Part shown: one piece after another, positions 1-6,518 of the stretch
Layout of the letters: every line of letters begins with the position of its first letter
How positions within the stretch are numbered: the first letter of the stretch is position 1
NCBI GenBank assembly: GCA_013153345.1
Contig: JAADEQ010000008.1
Coordinates: forward strand, 1-8,961
Direction: 5' to 3'
DNA: 8,961 nt
DNA from: Campylobacterota bacterium
GTDB lineage: Bacteria; Campylobacterota; Campylobacteria; Campylobacterales; Sulfurovaceae
The notes under the pieces: model-generated
Told to the model about the DNA's origin: nothing
Seen by the model: the letters and a program-made list of their open reading frames with translations, nothing else
Database searches by the model: none
Program-made: the position numbers and the translations under genes

Positions 1-1
1 T

Positions 2-1126
2 AGAGATATAATAATTTACTCTTTAGAGGATATTTTAATAAAAGATATGTTTAAAAACCACACAATTTTGGGGAATTTTGAAGATTTAATCTCTACTAAT
101 AAAGCCTATAATATCGCAATTGTTGGGGATAGCCTTTTGGCTATTGGGCTTATATATCATATTGCAATTTTATCAAATCTTCCAAATGAGAACAGACTTA
201 ATCTCTATTTAATCAATAAAGATGCAACAAAGTTTTTAGATAGAGTCAAAAAGCAATTTAGCAATATTGAAAGAATTGGGCATCTAAATTTGATTGCTTA
301 TGAGCTTGATAGCAACTCATTAAGCTTTTATAAAGATATGATTTGGAAAAAAGAGAATTTGACTAATATATTTATTGTGGATGATGATGAGAGTAAAAAC
401 TTAGATATTGCAATAAACCTTCAAGATACAACCTATCCTTTAGAGAGTGCAAAAGATAAGTTAAAGACAAAGATTATCTTTGCAATCTACAACGATTTGG
501 GAATTAGCCAAAAGATAGATAAAAACCAAGGGGTATTTAGAAGCTTTTATACTTTTGCAAATCTCAAAAAGGTTATTAACTCAAAAAATATTATTGATGA
601 GGAGCTTGATTTAATTGCAAAGCTAATTCACTTCTCTTATTTAGGAGAAAAAGAGATTGATAAAGAGAAGCTAAATCAAAAGTGGCTTGAGCTTGATTTT
701 TTTAAAAGAGACTCCAATAGAGCCCAAGCTCTTCATATTGATATTAAACTATTAGCTTTGGGGCTTAAAAAACAAAAAAGCTCTAAACCACTAAAAGAGC
801 TATTAACTATTAACCAAAAGATTTTTAAAGAGACCATAAAAATTGAAGAGAAAGATAAAGAGTTTCCAAAGGAGTTTAATACTCTTCTATCAAAACTTGC
901 AAGGGCTGAACATAATAGATGGAGTGCTTTTCACTATCTTAATGGATGGGATTATTGCAAGAGTAGAGATGATAAAGCAAAAAGGCACAACTGCTTACTC
1001 CCTTTTAGTAGATTTACTACTAAAGAGCAAAAAGAGACTTATAGATATGATATTGACTCAATCCAAAATATTCCAATATATTTGGCTCATGCAGGATATG
1101 AGATTAAAAGAGAGGAGGGGAGTTAG
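2..1126 (+). CDS. RyR-domain protein with Rossmann-like domain, 5'-truncated by window edge
   Basis: The frame is open from base 2 to the TAG at 1124-1126 (374 residues visible). An ATG at 47 exists, but no Shine-Dalgarno sequence lies at a useful distance. The 15 residues before it (including SLEDILIKD) read as protein, so the true start is probably left of the window. Counting from that ATG, residues 22-60 (NIAIVGDSLLAIG, then a strand ending LINKD) look like a Rossmann beta-alpha-beta unit with a degenerate glycine motif. Residues 213-240 (W, then SNRAQALHIDIKL) match the segment that usually precedes bacterial RyR domains. Residues 285-353 (ARAEHNRW, LNGWDY, NCLLPF, YDIDSIQNIP, AGYEI) are a good RyR domain (PF02026 type). 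In known relatives the Rossmann/TrkA-N part may follow membrane channel segments, which would lie outside the window. RyR domains are thought to sense ligands, possibly nucleotides. The ligand and role here are unknown. The gene shares 4 bases (TTAG) with the convergent permease gene. Confidence 0.8.
   Translation, partial: RDIIIYSLEDILIKDMFKNHTILGNFEDLISTNKAYNIAIVGDSLLAIGLIYHIAILSNLPNENRLNLYLINKDATKFLDRVKKQFSNIERIGHLNLIAYELDSNSLSFYKDMIWKKENLTNIFIVDDDESKNLDIAINLQDTTYPLESAKDKLKTKIIFAIYNDLGISQKIDKNQGVFRSFYTFANLKKVINSKNIIDEELDLIAKLIHFSYLGEKEIDKEKLNQKWLELDFFKRDSNRAQALHIDIKLLALGLKKQKSSKPLKELLTINQKIFKETIKIEEKDKEFPKEFNTLLSKLARAEHNRWSAFHYLNGWDYCKSRDDKAKRHNCLLPFSRFTTKEQKETYRYDIDSIQNIPIYLAHAGYEIKREEGS
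1101..1122 (-). other. C-rich pyrimidine tract just after the permease stop codon
   Basis: On the minus strand the permease TAA is followed directly by CTCCCCTCCTCTCTTTT. The tract lies within the end of the convergent RyR gene. It contains CCTCCT, the anti-Shine-Dalgarno core, and resembles the tracts after adk and murA. No hairpin is present. It might be a Rho-type termination or 3'-end signal. Confidence 0.3.
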
Positions 1127-1932
1127 ATTTTCTCTTTTACATTGCTTAGCTCTTGCAGATAGTCTGAGATTTGAATTAGACTAAAGGTTACTAAAAATAA
1201 AAAAAGTCCTGGAAAAAAGCTAACCCACCAAGCAATCTCCATTACAGACTTTCCATCACTTAAAATTGAACCCCAGCTCATATTTGGGGGAGTAATTCCA
1301 AGGCCAAGATAGCTTAGTCCACTTTCAGCTAAAATTGCACCACTTACTCCAAAAGAGAAGCTAACAAAAAATATAGGTCCAAGCAGAGGAAGAAAATATT
1401 TAAAAATTATCGTTTTTGTTGGCACCTTTGCTACTTTTAAGATTTTAATGAAAGGTTTTGAGGCAATCTGATAGCTTTGTGAGCGAATTAGCCTTGCTGT
1501 TCCCATCCAGCCAGTTATGGCAATTACTACAATTAAAATTAAACTTGAAGCCTCAATATAACTAACTAGTGTCAATAGAAGAAAAAAAGTTGGAAAGGTT
1601 AAAAATAAATCTACAATAAAAACAAAGCTCTTATCCCACCATCCCTTAAAATATCCAGCAATAACTCCATAAATTAAACCAATTAAAGAGGCAATTACTG
1701 CTGAGCCAACTCCAATTATAATAGAGATTTGCCCCCCTTTTATTACTCTTGCAAGCAGATCTCTTCCAAGTCTATCGGTTCCAAATGGATGAGCAAGACT
1801 TGGGGGGGCCAAGATTGCATCTTTATTAAACTCATATGGAGAGACTTGATAGATAAATGGACCTAAAAAGGTAATTAATAAAATAAAGATTAATATTGCA
1901 ATTGCAATTTTTGGTGCTTTAACTCTCTTCAT
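1123..1932 (-). CDS. ABC transporter inner-membrane permease, OppC/DppC family
   Basis: This is the integral membrane subunit of a binding-protein-dependent importer, of the type that moves peptides, nickel or similar solutes. At 269 residues it is slightly short for the family. About six membrane segments are visible, near residues 9-28, 70-94, 103-124, 128-146, 184-204 and 235-256. Family hallmarks are APPSLAHPFGTDRLGRDLL (42-60) and ESGLSYLGLGITPPNMSWG (203-221). The cytoplasmic EAA loop, which docks to the ATPase, lies at about 159-183. It keeps the F-(n)-IIF-x-YFLP frame, but the usual EAARALG core reads KILKVAK, so the invariant glycine is missing. The ATG at 1932 sits inside the end of rsmD (14-nt overlap), preceded by an AGAAGAAG purine stretch, so translation is probably coupled. 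No OppB, ATPase or binding protein is in the window, so the substrate cannot be told. A C7 and a G6 tract lie in the coding strand. I am sure of the family but not the substrate. Confidence 0.88.
   Translation of the reverse strand: MKRVKAPKIAIAILIFILLITFLGPFIYQVSPYEFNKDAILAPPSLAHPFGTDRLGRDLLARVIKGGQISIIIGVGSAVIASLIGLIYGVIAGYFKGWWDKSFVFIVDLFLTFPTFFLLLTLVSYIEASSLILIVVIAITGWMGTARLIRSQSYQIASKPFIKILKVAKVPTKTIIFKYFLPLLGPIFFVSFSFGVSGAILAESGLSYLGLGITPPNMSWGSILSDGKSVMEIAWWVSFFPGLFLFLVTFSLIQISDYLQELSNVKEKI
1732..1737. repeat. Homopolymer tract (C6 on +, G6 in the permease coding strand)
   Basis: Six consecutive C on the plus strand read as AAA GGG GGG CAA in the permease gene, encoding Lys-Gly-Gly-Gln at residues 65-68. 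It is the second G/C homopolymer in this gene, about 65 bp from the C7 tract. It may simply reflect the conserved Gly-Gly. Confidence 0.4.
1802..1808. repeat. Homopolymer tract (G7 on +, C7 in the permease coding strand)
   Basis: Seven consecutive G on the plus strand read as GCC CCC CCA in the permease gene, encoding Ala-Pro-Pro just before the conserved HPFGTD motif. Long G/C homopolymers are rare in such AT-rich DNA. In Campylobacterota, longer tracts of this type cause phase variation by slippage. Seven is below the length usually linked to high switching rates. Confidence 0.6.
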
Positions 1933-2536
1933 CTTCTTCTTTTAATTTATAATATGTAAGTGCGCTCTTTCCAAATTTTCTAAATTTAATCTTTTGTAGC
2001 TTACCAATATTTTGAGGCAACTCAACACTACTCATATGCTCAACTATTACATATTTTACAAAATCATCTTTTATTTTTTTAATTAGATTAATTATCTTTT
2101 CATAAATATCTTCCATTCCTTCTCTAATGCTAAATGGAGGGTCTAAATAGAATATTGTTGGCTCATTTTTTGCTTTTAAATCTTTATATATCATATCAAA
2201 AAGCTCAAAAATATCCCCATTATAGGCAGTTGAATTTTTAGAATCGATATTTTGGATGTTTTTTTGCAAAATCTCATAGATATTTCTATCTTTTTCAATA
2301 AAAATTGCTCTTTTTGCACCTCTGCTAAGAGCCTCAAGTCCAACTGAGCCACTTCCTGCAAAGAGTTCTACAAAATTAGAATCAACAACATCAAAAGCAA
2401 TTGTATTAAATAAAGATTCTCTAAGAATTGACTTTGAGCTTCTTGTTATATCAGCTGAAGGAATTAAAATCTGTTTTCCTTTATATTTTCCAGCAATAAT
2501 TGGAGTTTTAAAAGTTTTTATTTTATTTTTTGCCAC
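1919..2536 (-). CDS. rsmD: 16S rRNA (guanine(966)-N(2))-methyltransferase RsmD
   Basis: This is an S-adenosylmethionine-dependent methyltransferase that, in the family, methylates the exocyclic amine of G966 in helix 31 of 16S rRNA during 30S assembly in the cytoplasm. It has 205 residues, close to the usual length. The opening PIIAGKYKGKQI (12-23) and the RESLFNTI segment (39-46) are typical of RsmD. Motif I, ELFAGSGSVGLEALSRGA (57-74), binds the cofactor. YLDPPF (130-135) is the N6/N2-amine methyltransferase catalytic motif. The start is a GTG (2536-2534) on the base right after the TAG of the upstream lipoprotein gene. A GGAG about 9 nt before it lies inside that gene, so reinitiation or coupling is likely. 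The 3' end overlaps the permease start by 14 nt. The methyltransferase assignment is secure, and the RsmD assignment is strong from the motif set. Confidence 0.92.
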   Translation of the reverse strand: MAKNKIKTFKTPIIAGKYKGKQILIPSADITRSSKSILRESLFNTIAFDVVDSNFVELFAGSGSVGLEALSRGAKRAIFIEKDRNIYEILQKNIQNIDSKNSTAYNGDIFELFDMIYKDLKAKNEPTIFYLDPPFSIREGMEDIYEKIINLIKKIKDDFVKYVIVEHMSSVELPQNIGKLQKIKFRKFGKSALTYYKLKEEDEES

Positions 2537-2707
2537 CTATTCACTCCATTTTGGAACTTCACATTTTTGATTAAATTTTTCTAGCTCCTCATTTGATGGT
2601 TGCTCAATTAGTGTTGCATTACATAAACTTGAATCGGTTGGCTGGACTTGAGAGCTATTTGTGCAGCCAATAAAAAATAGGGCAAATAGACCAAATATAT
2701 ATCTCAT
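2537..2707 (-). CDS. Small predicted lipoprotein (56 aa)
   Basis: This short gene is easily missed. Its ATG at 2707-2705 follows an AGGAGC ribosome site, and it ends at the TAG in 2539-2537, directly before the rsmD GTG. The protein begins MRYIFGLFALFFIGC: a hydrophobic stretch ending in a lipobox-like FIGC with Cys15. It continues with TNSSQ, so export and lipidation at Cys15 are expected. The mature part is about 42 residues, acidic and polar, with two more cysteines (29 and 49) that could form a disulfide in the periplasm, and it ends EVPKWSE. I do not recognise a family. Its own TATAAT element, good ribosome site and exact abutment with rsmD argue that it is a real gene heading a lipoprotein-rsmD-permease transcript. 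Confidence 0.72.
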   Translation of the reverse strand: MRYIFGLFALFFIGCTNSSQVQPTDSSLCNATLIEQPSNEELEKFNQKCEVPKWSE

Positions 2708-2710
2708 AAA

Positions 2711-2730
2711 AAGCTCCTTTTTTAGAGCTT
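2711..2730 (-). promoter_or_regulatory. Inverted repeat between -10 and start codon of the lipoprotein gene
   Basis: AAGCTC (2711-2716) and GAGCTT (2725-2730) are perfect inverted copies around an 8-base A-rich spacer. The dyad sits directly downstream of the TATAAT and includes the ribosome site. Its position suits a repressor operator. It is short, so chance is possible. Confidence 0.25.
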
Positions 2731-2736
2731 ATTATA
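2731..2736 (-). promoter_or_regulatory. Sigma-70-type -10 element for the lipoprotein-rsmD-permease unit
   Basis: The minus strand reads TTATTGTATAAT ending at 2731, with a perfect TATAAT 24 bases before the lipoprotein ATG. No clear -35 hexamer is present, as is usual in Campylobacterota promoters. The same 12-mer occurs before murA. An expected start near 2724 gives a leader of about 17 nt. Confidence 0.55.
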
Positions 2737-2748
2737 CAATAATTTTTA

Positions 2749-2766
2749 AAGAAAAGAGTAGGGGAG
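2749..2766 (-). other. C-rich pyrimidine tract just after the adk stop codon
   Basis: On the minus strand the adk TAA is followed directly by CTCCCCTACTCTTTTC, then by AT-rich DNA leading into the lipoprotein promoter. No hairpin is found between adk and the next gene, so this tract is the only termination-like candidate there. Confidence 0.3.
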
Positions 2767-3366
2767 TTAAATATTAGCTTTACTTTTTACAAACTCCTCC
2801 ATCTCTGCAACAATTGGCTCAAGTTCTCTTTCTGCATCAATTACTTTTAAAAGCCCTCTGTTTGTATAGAAATCTTGAATCTCTTTTAGTGGCTCATTAT
2901 AAATTTTCATTCTATTATAAAACACCTCTTCATTATCATCGCTTCGCTGCTCCCCTTCAGCCGCTTCTGCTGCGCGTCCAAGTATCCTTTGTTTTGCAAC
3001 CTCTTCGCTAACTCTTGCCTCAATTACAGAAAGAAGCTCTATTTCATCTTCATTTTGAAGCAGTTTATCAAACTCAACCATCTGCTCAACACTTCTTGGA
3101 AACCCATCAATTATAACCACATCTTTTGGAGCATTTTTAATTGCACTTAAAATTGTATTTAAGACTATCTCAAGTGGTACAAGCTCTCCTTTTGAGATAT
3201 AGCTATCAATCTTTTGTCCAAGTTCACTTCCACTTGCAACTTCAGCTCTTAACATATCTCCTGTTGAGTAGTGAACAATATCTTCACTATTTCTTTTTGC
3301 AATTAAACTTGCATCTGTTGTCTTTCCGCTACCTGGAGCTCCAATTATAAAAAAAAGCTTTTTCAT
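2767..3366 (-). CDS. adk: Adenylate kinase
   Basis: It catalyses ATP + AMP = 2 ADP in the cytoplasm and balances the adenylate pool. It has 199 residues. The P-loop GAPGSGKT is at 9-16, the AMP-binding region YSTGDMLRAEV at 33-43 continues to LVP (62-64), and DGFPR is at 87-91. LID-region arginines (R127, R131 and R141 in RSDDNEE) and R152 are in place. The LID is the short type with no zinc-binding cysteines. That LID segment is encoded by a locally G+C-rich patch (2941-2979) with codons such as CGC, CGA and GCG that are unusual beside the AGA-rich surroundings. The ATG (3366-3364) overlaps the aspS stop as TAATG, so translation is coupled to aspS. The aspS-adk order is also found in Campylobacter jejuni. 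The stop codon is followed at once by the C-rich motif CTCCCCTACTC. Confidence 0.97.
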   Translation of the reverse strand: MKKLFFIIGAPGSGKTTDASLIAKRNSEDIVHYSTGDMLRAEVASGSELGQKIDSYISKGELVPLEIVLNTILSAIKNAPKDVVIIDGFPRSVEQMVEFDKLLQNEDEIELLSVIEARVSEEVAKQRILGRAAEAAEGEQRSDDNEEVFYNRMKIYNEPLKEIQDFYTNRGLLKVIDAERELEPIVAEMEEFVKSKANI

Positions 3367-5144
3367 TATCCTTCCTTTGTTATATTTTTTCTAATTCTAA
3401 GTCCCAACTCTTTTAGCTGCTCTAAATCAACTGGTGATGGAGCCTGAGTTAATAGACATTGAGCTTTTTGAGTCTTTGGAAATGCAATAACATCTCTAAT
3501 GCTATTTGTTTTTGCTAAAAGCATAATAAGTCTATCAAATCCAATTGCAAATCCACCATGAGGAGGAGCGCCATATTTTAGTGCATCAAGCAAGAAACCA
3601 AATTTCTCTTGAGCCTCTTCTTTATCAATTCCTAATATTTTAAAAATCTCTTCTTGAATCTCTTCTTTATGAATACGAATGCTTCCACCACCAAGCTCAA
3701 CTCCATTTAATACAATATCATAAGCAATTGATTTAATTTCTTCAATATCGCTATATTCTAATTTGCCATCTTCATTTAGCTTTGGCATTGTAAAAGGGTG
3801 GTGAAGCGCTTTAACTTTTCCATCTTCAATCTCAAACATTGGAAAATCAACAACCCAAACAAATCTATACTCATCTTCATTTATAAGATTCATAAGCTCT
3901 GCAAGATACAATCTAAATCTTCCCATATAATCTAATACTAATTTCTTTTCACCAGCTCCAAAAAATACAACATCACCAACTTTTAAATCGCATCTTTTAA
4001 TAATCTCATCCAAATCTTCTTGGCTAAAAAATTTAGTCAGTGGCCCCTTTAGCCCCTCTTCTTTTACTTGAAAATATCCTAAGCCCTTTGCTCCAAATTT
4101 TCTTACATAATCTTCAAAACCTTTCATTTGGCGTTTGCTAAAGATATTATCACCATTTGGAACCTTTAGAGCTTTTATTCTATTTTTCTTTCTATCTTTT
4201 GCAATTTCACTAAAAATCTCATTGCTTGAGCGCTCAAAAATATCAATAACATCAACCATTGCTAAATCAAATCTCAAATCTGGCTTATCTGAGCCATATT
4301 TCTCCATTGCCTCATCATATGTAATTCTCTCAAACTTCTTAGGAACCTTATCGCCAAGCCCAACCTCATTAAAAATATCTTTAATTAGCTGCTCTGCAAC
4401 TGCTATTACATCATCTTGAGTACAAAAGCTCATCTCAACATCAATTTGAGTAAACTCTGGCTGTCTATCTGCTCTTAAATCTTCATCTCTAAAACATTTT
4501 GCAATCTGAAAATATCTATCAAATCCACTCACCATTAAAAGCTGCTTAAATAGCTGTGGAGATTGAGGAAGAGCATAAAACTCCCCTGGAAATACACGAC
4601 TTGGCACTAAATAATCTCTTGCTCCTTCTGGAGTAGATTTTGTTAATACCGGAGTTTCAACCTCTAAAAAACCTTGTTTTGATAAAGAGTTTCTTGCCCC
4701 AATTGCTGCTTTTGAGCGAAGTTTAAAGATATTATGCATTTTTGGGGTTCTTAAATCTAAATATCTATATTTTAAACGAATCTCCTCATTTACCTTTTCA
4801 TCTCCTAAATCAAAAGGCATTGGTAGAGATTTATTCTCAATCTTTAGCTCTTTTACAACAATTTCAACTTTTCCTGTCTTTAATTTTGGATTCTCTAGCC
4901 CTTCTCCTCTTGCTCTAACAACTCCTTTTGCAATCACTACATATTGGTCTCTCACCTCATCAGCCACTTTATGAGCCTCTTTGCTATCAGCTGGGTCACA
5001 AACTAATTGAACTACTTCGTCATTATCTCTCATATCAATAAATATTACACCTCCATGGTCTCTTCTGCTTGCAACCCAACCAGCAACCACAACCTCTTGT
5101 CCAATTAGCTCCTCGTTAATCTCAGCACAATAGTGTGTTCTCAC
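3366..5144 (-). CDS. aspS: Aspartyl-tRNA synthetase, bacterial type, probably non-discriminating
   Basis: This class II synthetase charges tRNA-Asp and, if non-discriminating, also tRNA-Asn, forming Asp-tRNA-Asn for repair to Asn-tRNA by GatCAB. It has 592 residues, normal for the bacterial type. An N-terminal OB-fold anticodon domain (1-105) is followed by motif 1 (about 158-183, [20 protein letters not shown]), [10 protein letters not shown] (194-203), motif 2 ([20 protein letters not shown], 218-237), the bacterial GAD insertion (about 285-410) and motif 3 ([14 protein letters not shown], 530-543). In the anticodon domain His30 (RRDHGG) replaces the Leu of E. coli AspRS, and Leu83 and Leu88 align with E. 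coli Asn82 and Met87. These residues are associated with non-discriminating enzymes. The start is GTG (5144-5142), chosen because MRTHYCAE aligns with the E. coli start and AGGA lies about 6 nt upstream. It is the first gene of the aspS-adk unit. Confidence 0.97.
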   Translation of the reverse strand: MRTHYCAEINEELIGQEVVVAGWVASRRDHGGVIFIDMRDNDEVVQLVCDPADSKEAHKVADEVRDQYVVIAKGVVRARGEGLENPKLKTGKVEIVVKELKIENKSLPMPFDLGDEKVNEEIRLKYRYLDLRTPKMHNIFKLRSKAAIGARNSLSKQGFLEVETPVLTKSTPEGARDYLVPSRVFPGEFYALPQSPQLFKQLLMVSGFDRYFQIAKCFRDEDLRADRQPEFTQIDVEMSFCTQDDVIAVAEQLIKDIFNEVGLGDKVPKKFERITYDEAMEKYGSDKPDLRFDLAMVDVIDIFERSSNEIFSEIAKDRKKNRIKALKVPNGDNIFSKRQMKGFEDYVRKFGAKGLGYFQVKEEGLKGPLTKFFSQEDLDEIIKRCDLKVGDVVFFGAGEKKLVLDYMGRFRLYLAELMNLINEDEYRFVWVVDFPMFEIEDGKVKALHHPFTMPKLNEDGKLEYSDIEEIKSIAYDIVLNGVELGGGSIRIHKEEIQEEIFKILGIDKEEAQEKFGFLLDALKYGAPPHGGFAIGFDRLIMLLAKTNSIRDVIAFPKTQKAQCLLTQAPSPVDLEQLKELGLRIRKNITKEG

Positions 5145-5176
5145 TTCTTTTCCTATTTTTTAAATTTTTTGATGCG

Positions 5177-5182
5177 ATTATA
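5177..5182 (-). promoter_or_regulatory. Sigma-70-type -10 element for aspS-adk
   Basis: The minus strand reads TTAGTTATAATCGC, with a perfect TATAAT about 32 bases before the aspS GTG. The expected start is near 5170. No convincing -35 is visible. A 10-bp palindrome lies just upstream. Confidence 0.5.
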
Positions 5183-5186
5183 ACTA

Positions 5187-5196
5187 AAGATATCTT
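5187..5196. promoter_or_regulatory. Perfect 10-bp palindrome AAGATATCTT upstream of the aspS -10
   Basis: It lies 4 bases upstream of the aspS TATAAT, in the spacer region between -10 and -35, and about 20 bp past the murA stop. The position would suit a regulator site, but no known operator is recognised and a 10-bp palindrome can occur by chance. Confidence 0.2.
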
Positions 5197-5211
5197 AGAA
5201 GAGGGGAGAGG
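5196..5211 (-). other. C-rich pyrimidine tract just after the murA stop codon
   Basis: On the minus strand the murA TAA is followed directly by CCTCTCCCCTCTTCT. It shares the CTCCCCT core with the tracts after adk and the permease gene. It lies between the murA stop and the aspS promoter, where a termination signal would be expected. Confidence 0.3.
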
Positions 5212-6483
5212 TTAACTCTTTTTTCTAACTATTTTTGCCCCTAACTTTTGAAGTTTCTCTTCAAGTCTATCATATCCTCTATCAAGATGATATATTCTTC
5301 TAATTCTAGTTGTTCCTTTTGCAGCAAGTGCAGCAATTACTAATGCAGAGCTTGCTCTAAGGTCTGTTGCCATAACATCAGCTCCAATTAACTCATCTAC
5401 TGGCTTTATTGCTGCAACATTTCCCTTTAGCCAAATATCAGCTCCAAGGCGGTTTAGCTCACTTACATGCATAAAGCGGTTTTCAAAAAGGCGCTCCTCA
5501 ATTAAACTCTCTTCATCAGCTAATGTTGCAACTGCCATAAATTGAGCCTGCATATCTGTTGGAAAGCCGGGATATTCAGCTGTTACAATATTTACTTTTT
5601 TGAGCTGTTTTGGTGGTTTTATTGTAAGAGTTGTTGAGGTTGGATTTTCAAAACTACACCCCATATCTTCGAGCTTATCAATTGTGGTTTGTATATGCTC
5701 AATATTAATATTTTTTAATGTTAGCTCAGAGTAGGTAATAGCTCCCATACACAAGTAGGTTCCAGCCTCAATCCTATCTGGAATAACTTCAATTGGCTCT
5801 TTAAAATGCAAAGGCTCACCTCCTGTTCCATGCACCTTTAGTTTTGAAGTTCCAATTCCTTCAACTTTAGCTCCTCCCATATTAAGCATTTGTGCAAGTT
5901 GAACAACTTCTGGCTCTCTTGCTGCATTTACAATCTCAGTTACTCCATTTGCCATTGCTGCAGCCATTAATGCATTTTCAGTTCCTCCAACTGTTACCTT
6001 ATCAAAGATTATCTTTGCTCCTCTAAGACCCTCTTGTGGAGCTTTAGCTACAACATACCCTTGCTCTAATTTAACCTCAGCTCCCATCGCCTCAATTGCT
6101 TTTAGGTGCAAATCAATTGGTCTTTGTCCAATTGCACAACCTCCAGGAAGGCTAACTGAAGCCTCTTTAAAGCGGCTAAGAAGAGGCCCTAGAACCAAAA
6201 TTGAAGCTCTCATTTGAGAGACAATCTCATAAATTGCTTTTGTTGAGTTGATATTTGCACAATTTATTCTGGCTTGATGATTATCATACTCAACCTCAGC
6301 CCCAAGCATCTTTAAAAGCTTTAAAAGGGTCTTTATATCAACCACATCAGGAAGATTTTTTAAAATTACATCTTTATCACTCAAAATTGTAGCAGCAATT
6401 AGAGGCAAAGCTGCATTTTTAGCTCCGCTAATTACTACCTCTCCGTTTAATTTATGCTGTCCTTCAACTTCTAAATAGTCCAT
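5212..6483 (-). CDS. murA: UDP-N-acetylglucosamine 1-carboxyvinyltransferase MurA
   Basis: It transfers enolpyruvate from PEP to UDP-GlcNAc, the first committed step of peptidoglycan synthesis in the cytoplasm. With the start chosen here it has 423 residues (E. coli 419). Visible are SGAKNAALP (19-27, catalytic Lys22), [15 protein letters not shown] (112-126) with the fosfomycin-reactive Cys at 116, [12 protein letters not shown] (the proton-shuttling Asp) and [13 protein letters not shown] near the C-terminus. The loop has Cys rather than Asp, so natural fosfomycin resistance by that route is not expected. I prefer the ATG at 6483 to the one at 6495: MDYLEVEG aligns with E. coli MDKFRVQG, Lys22 falls at its usual number, GGATGG precedes it, and the upstream ATG lies only about 11 nt from the predicted transcript start with no ribosome site. 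It is a single-gene unit between two promoters. A C-rich tract follows the stop. Confidence 0.97.
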   Translation of the reverse strand: MDYLEVEGQHKLNGEVVISGAKNAALPLIAATILSDKDVILKNLPDVVDIKTLLKLLKMLGAEVEYDNHQARINCANINSTKAIYEIVSQMRASILVLGPLLSRFKEASVSLPGGCAIGQRPIDLHLKAIEAMGAEVKLEQGYVVAKAPQEGLRGAKIIFDKVTVGGTENALMAAAMANGVTEIVNAAREPEVVQLAQMLNMGGAKVEGIGTSKLKVHGTGGEPLHFKEPIEVIPDRIEAGTYLCMGAITYSELTLKNINIEHIQTTIDKLEDMGCSFENPTSTTLTIKPPKQLKKVNIVTAEYPGFPTDMQAQFMAVATLADEESLIEERLFENRFMHVSELNRLGADIWLKGNVAAIKPVDELIGADVMATDLRASSALVIAALAAKGTTRIRRIYHLDRGYDRLEEKLQKLGAKIVRKKS

Positions 6484-6512
6484 TTTACCATCCATTAAAA
6501 ATTTTTTAGATA

Positions 6513-6518
6513 ATTATA
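6513..6518 (-). promoter_or_regulatory. Sigma-70-type -10 element for murA
   Basis: The minus strand reads TTATTGTATAAT, identical over 12 bases to the element before the lipoprotein gene. The predicted transcript start near 6506 gives a leader of about 23 nt to the preferred murA ATG. No clear -35 is present. Confidence 0.55.

Noticed and set aside
843..1184. Open frame of 113 codons overlapping the end of the RyR gene
   Set aside because: It lies in another frame of a well-supported gene, has no recognisable protein features and runs into the permease gene.
1799..1813. CTTGG/CCAAG hairpin around the G7 tract, considered as a terminator
   Set aside because: It is only 5 bp, sits inside the permease coding region, and has no T-run after it on either strand.
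2708..2766. Possible riboswitch or attenuator between adk and the lipoprotein gene
   Set aside because: The region is 59 bp, and the only stem overlaps the expected transcript start, so most of it would not be in the RNA. An operator is the better reading.
2814..3350. Two plus-strand open frames opposite adk
   Set aside because: They are antisense to a clear adenylate kinase gene, and their leucine-rich translations are the usual artefact of reading the complementary strand.
4135..4419. Plus-strand open frame of 94 codons opposite aspS
   Set aside because: It is antisense to the GAD region of aspS, with no ribosome site or recognisable family.
6484..6495. Alternative upstream ATG for murA (adds MDGK)
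   Set aside because: It has no ribosome site, lies about 11 nt from the predicted transcript start, and shifts the alignment with E. coli MurA, whose start matches MDYLEVEG exactly.
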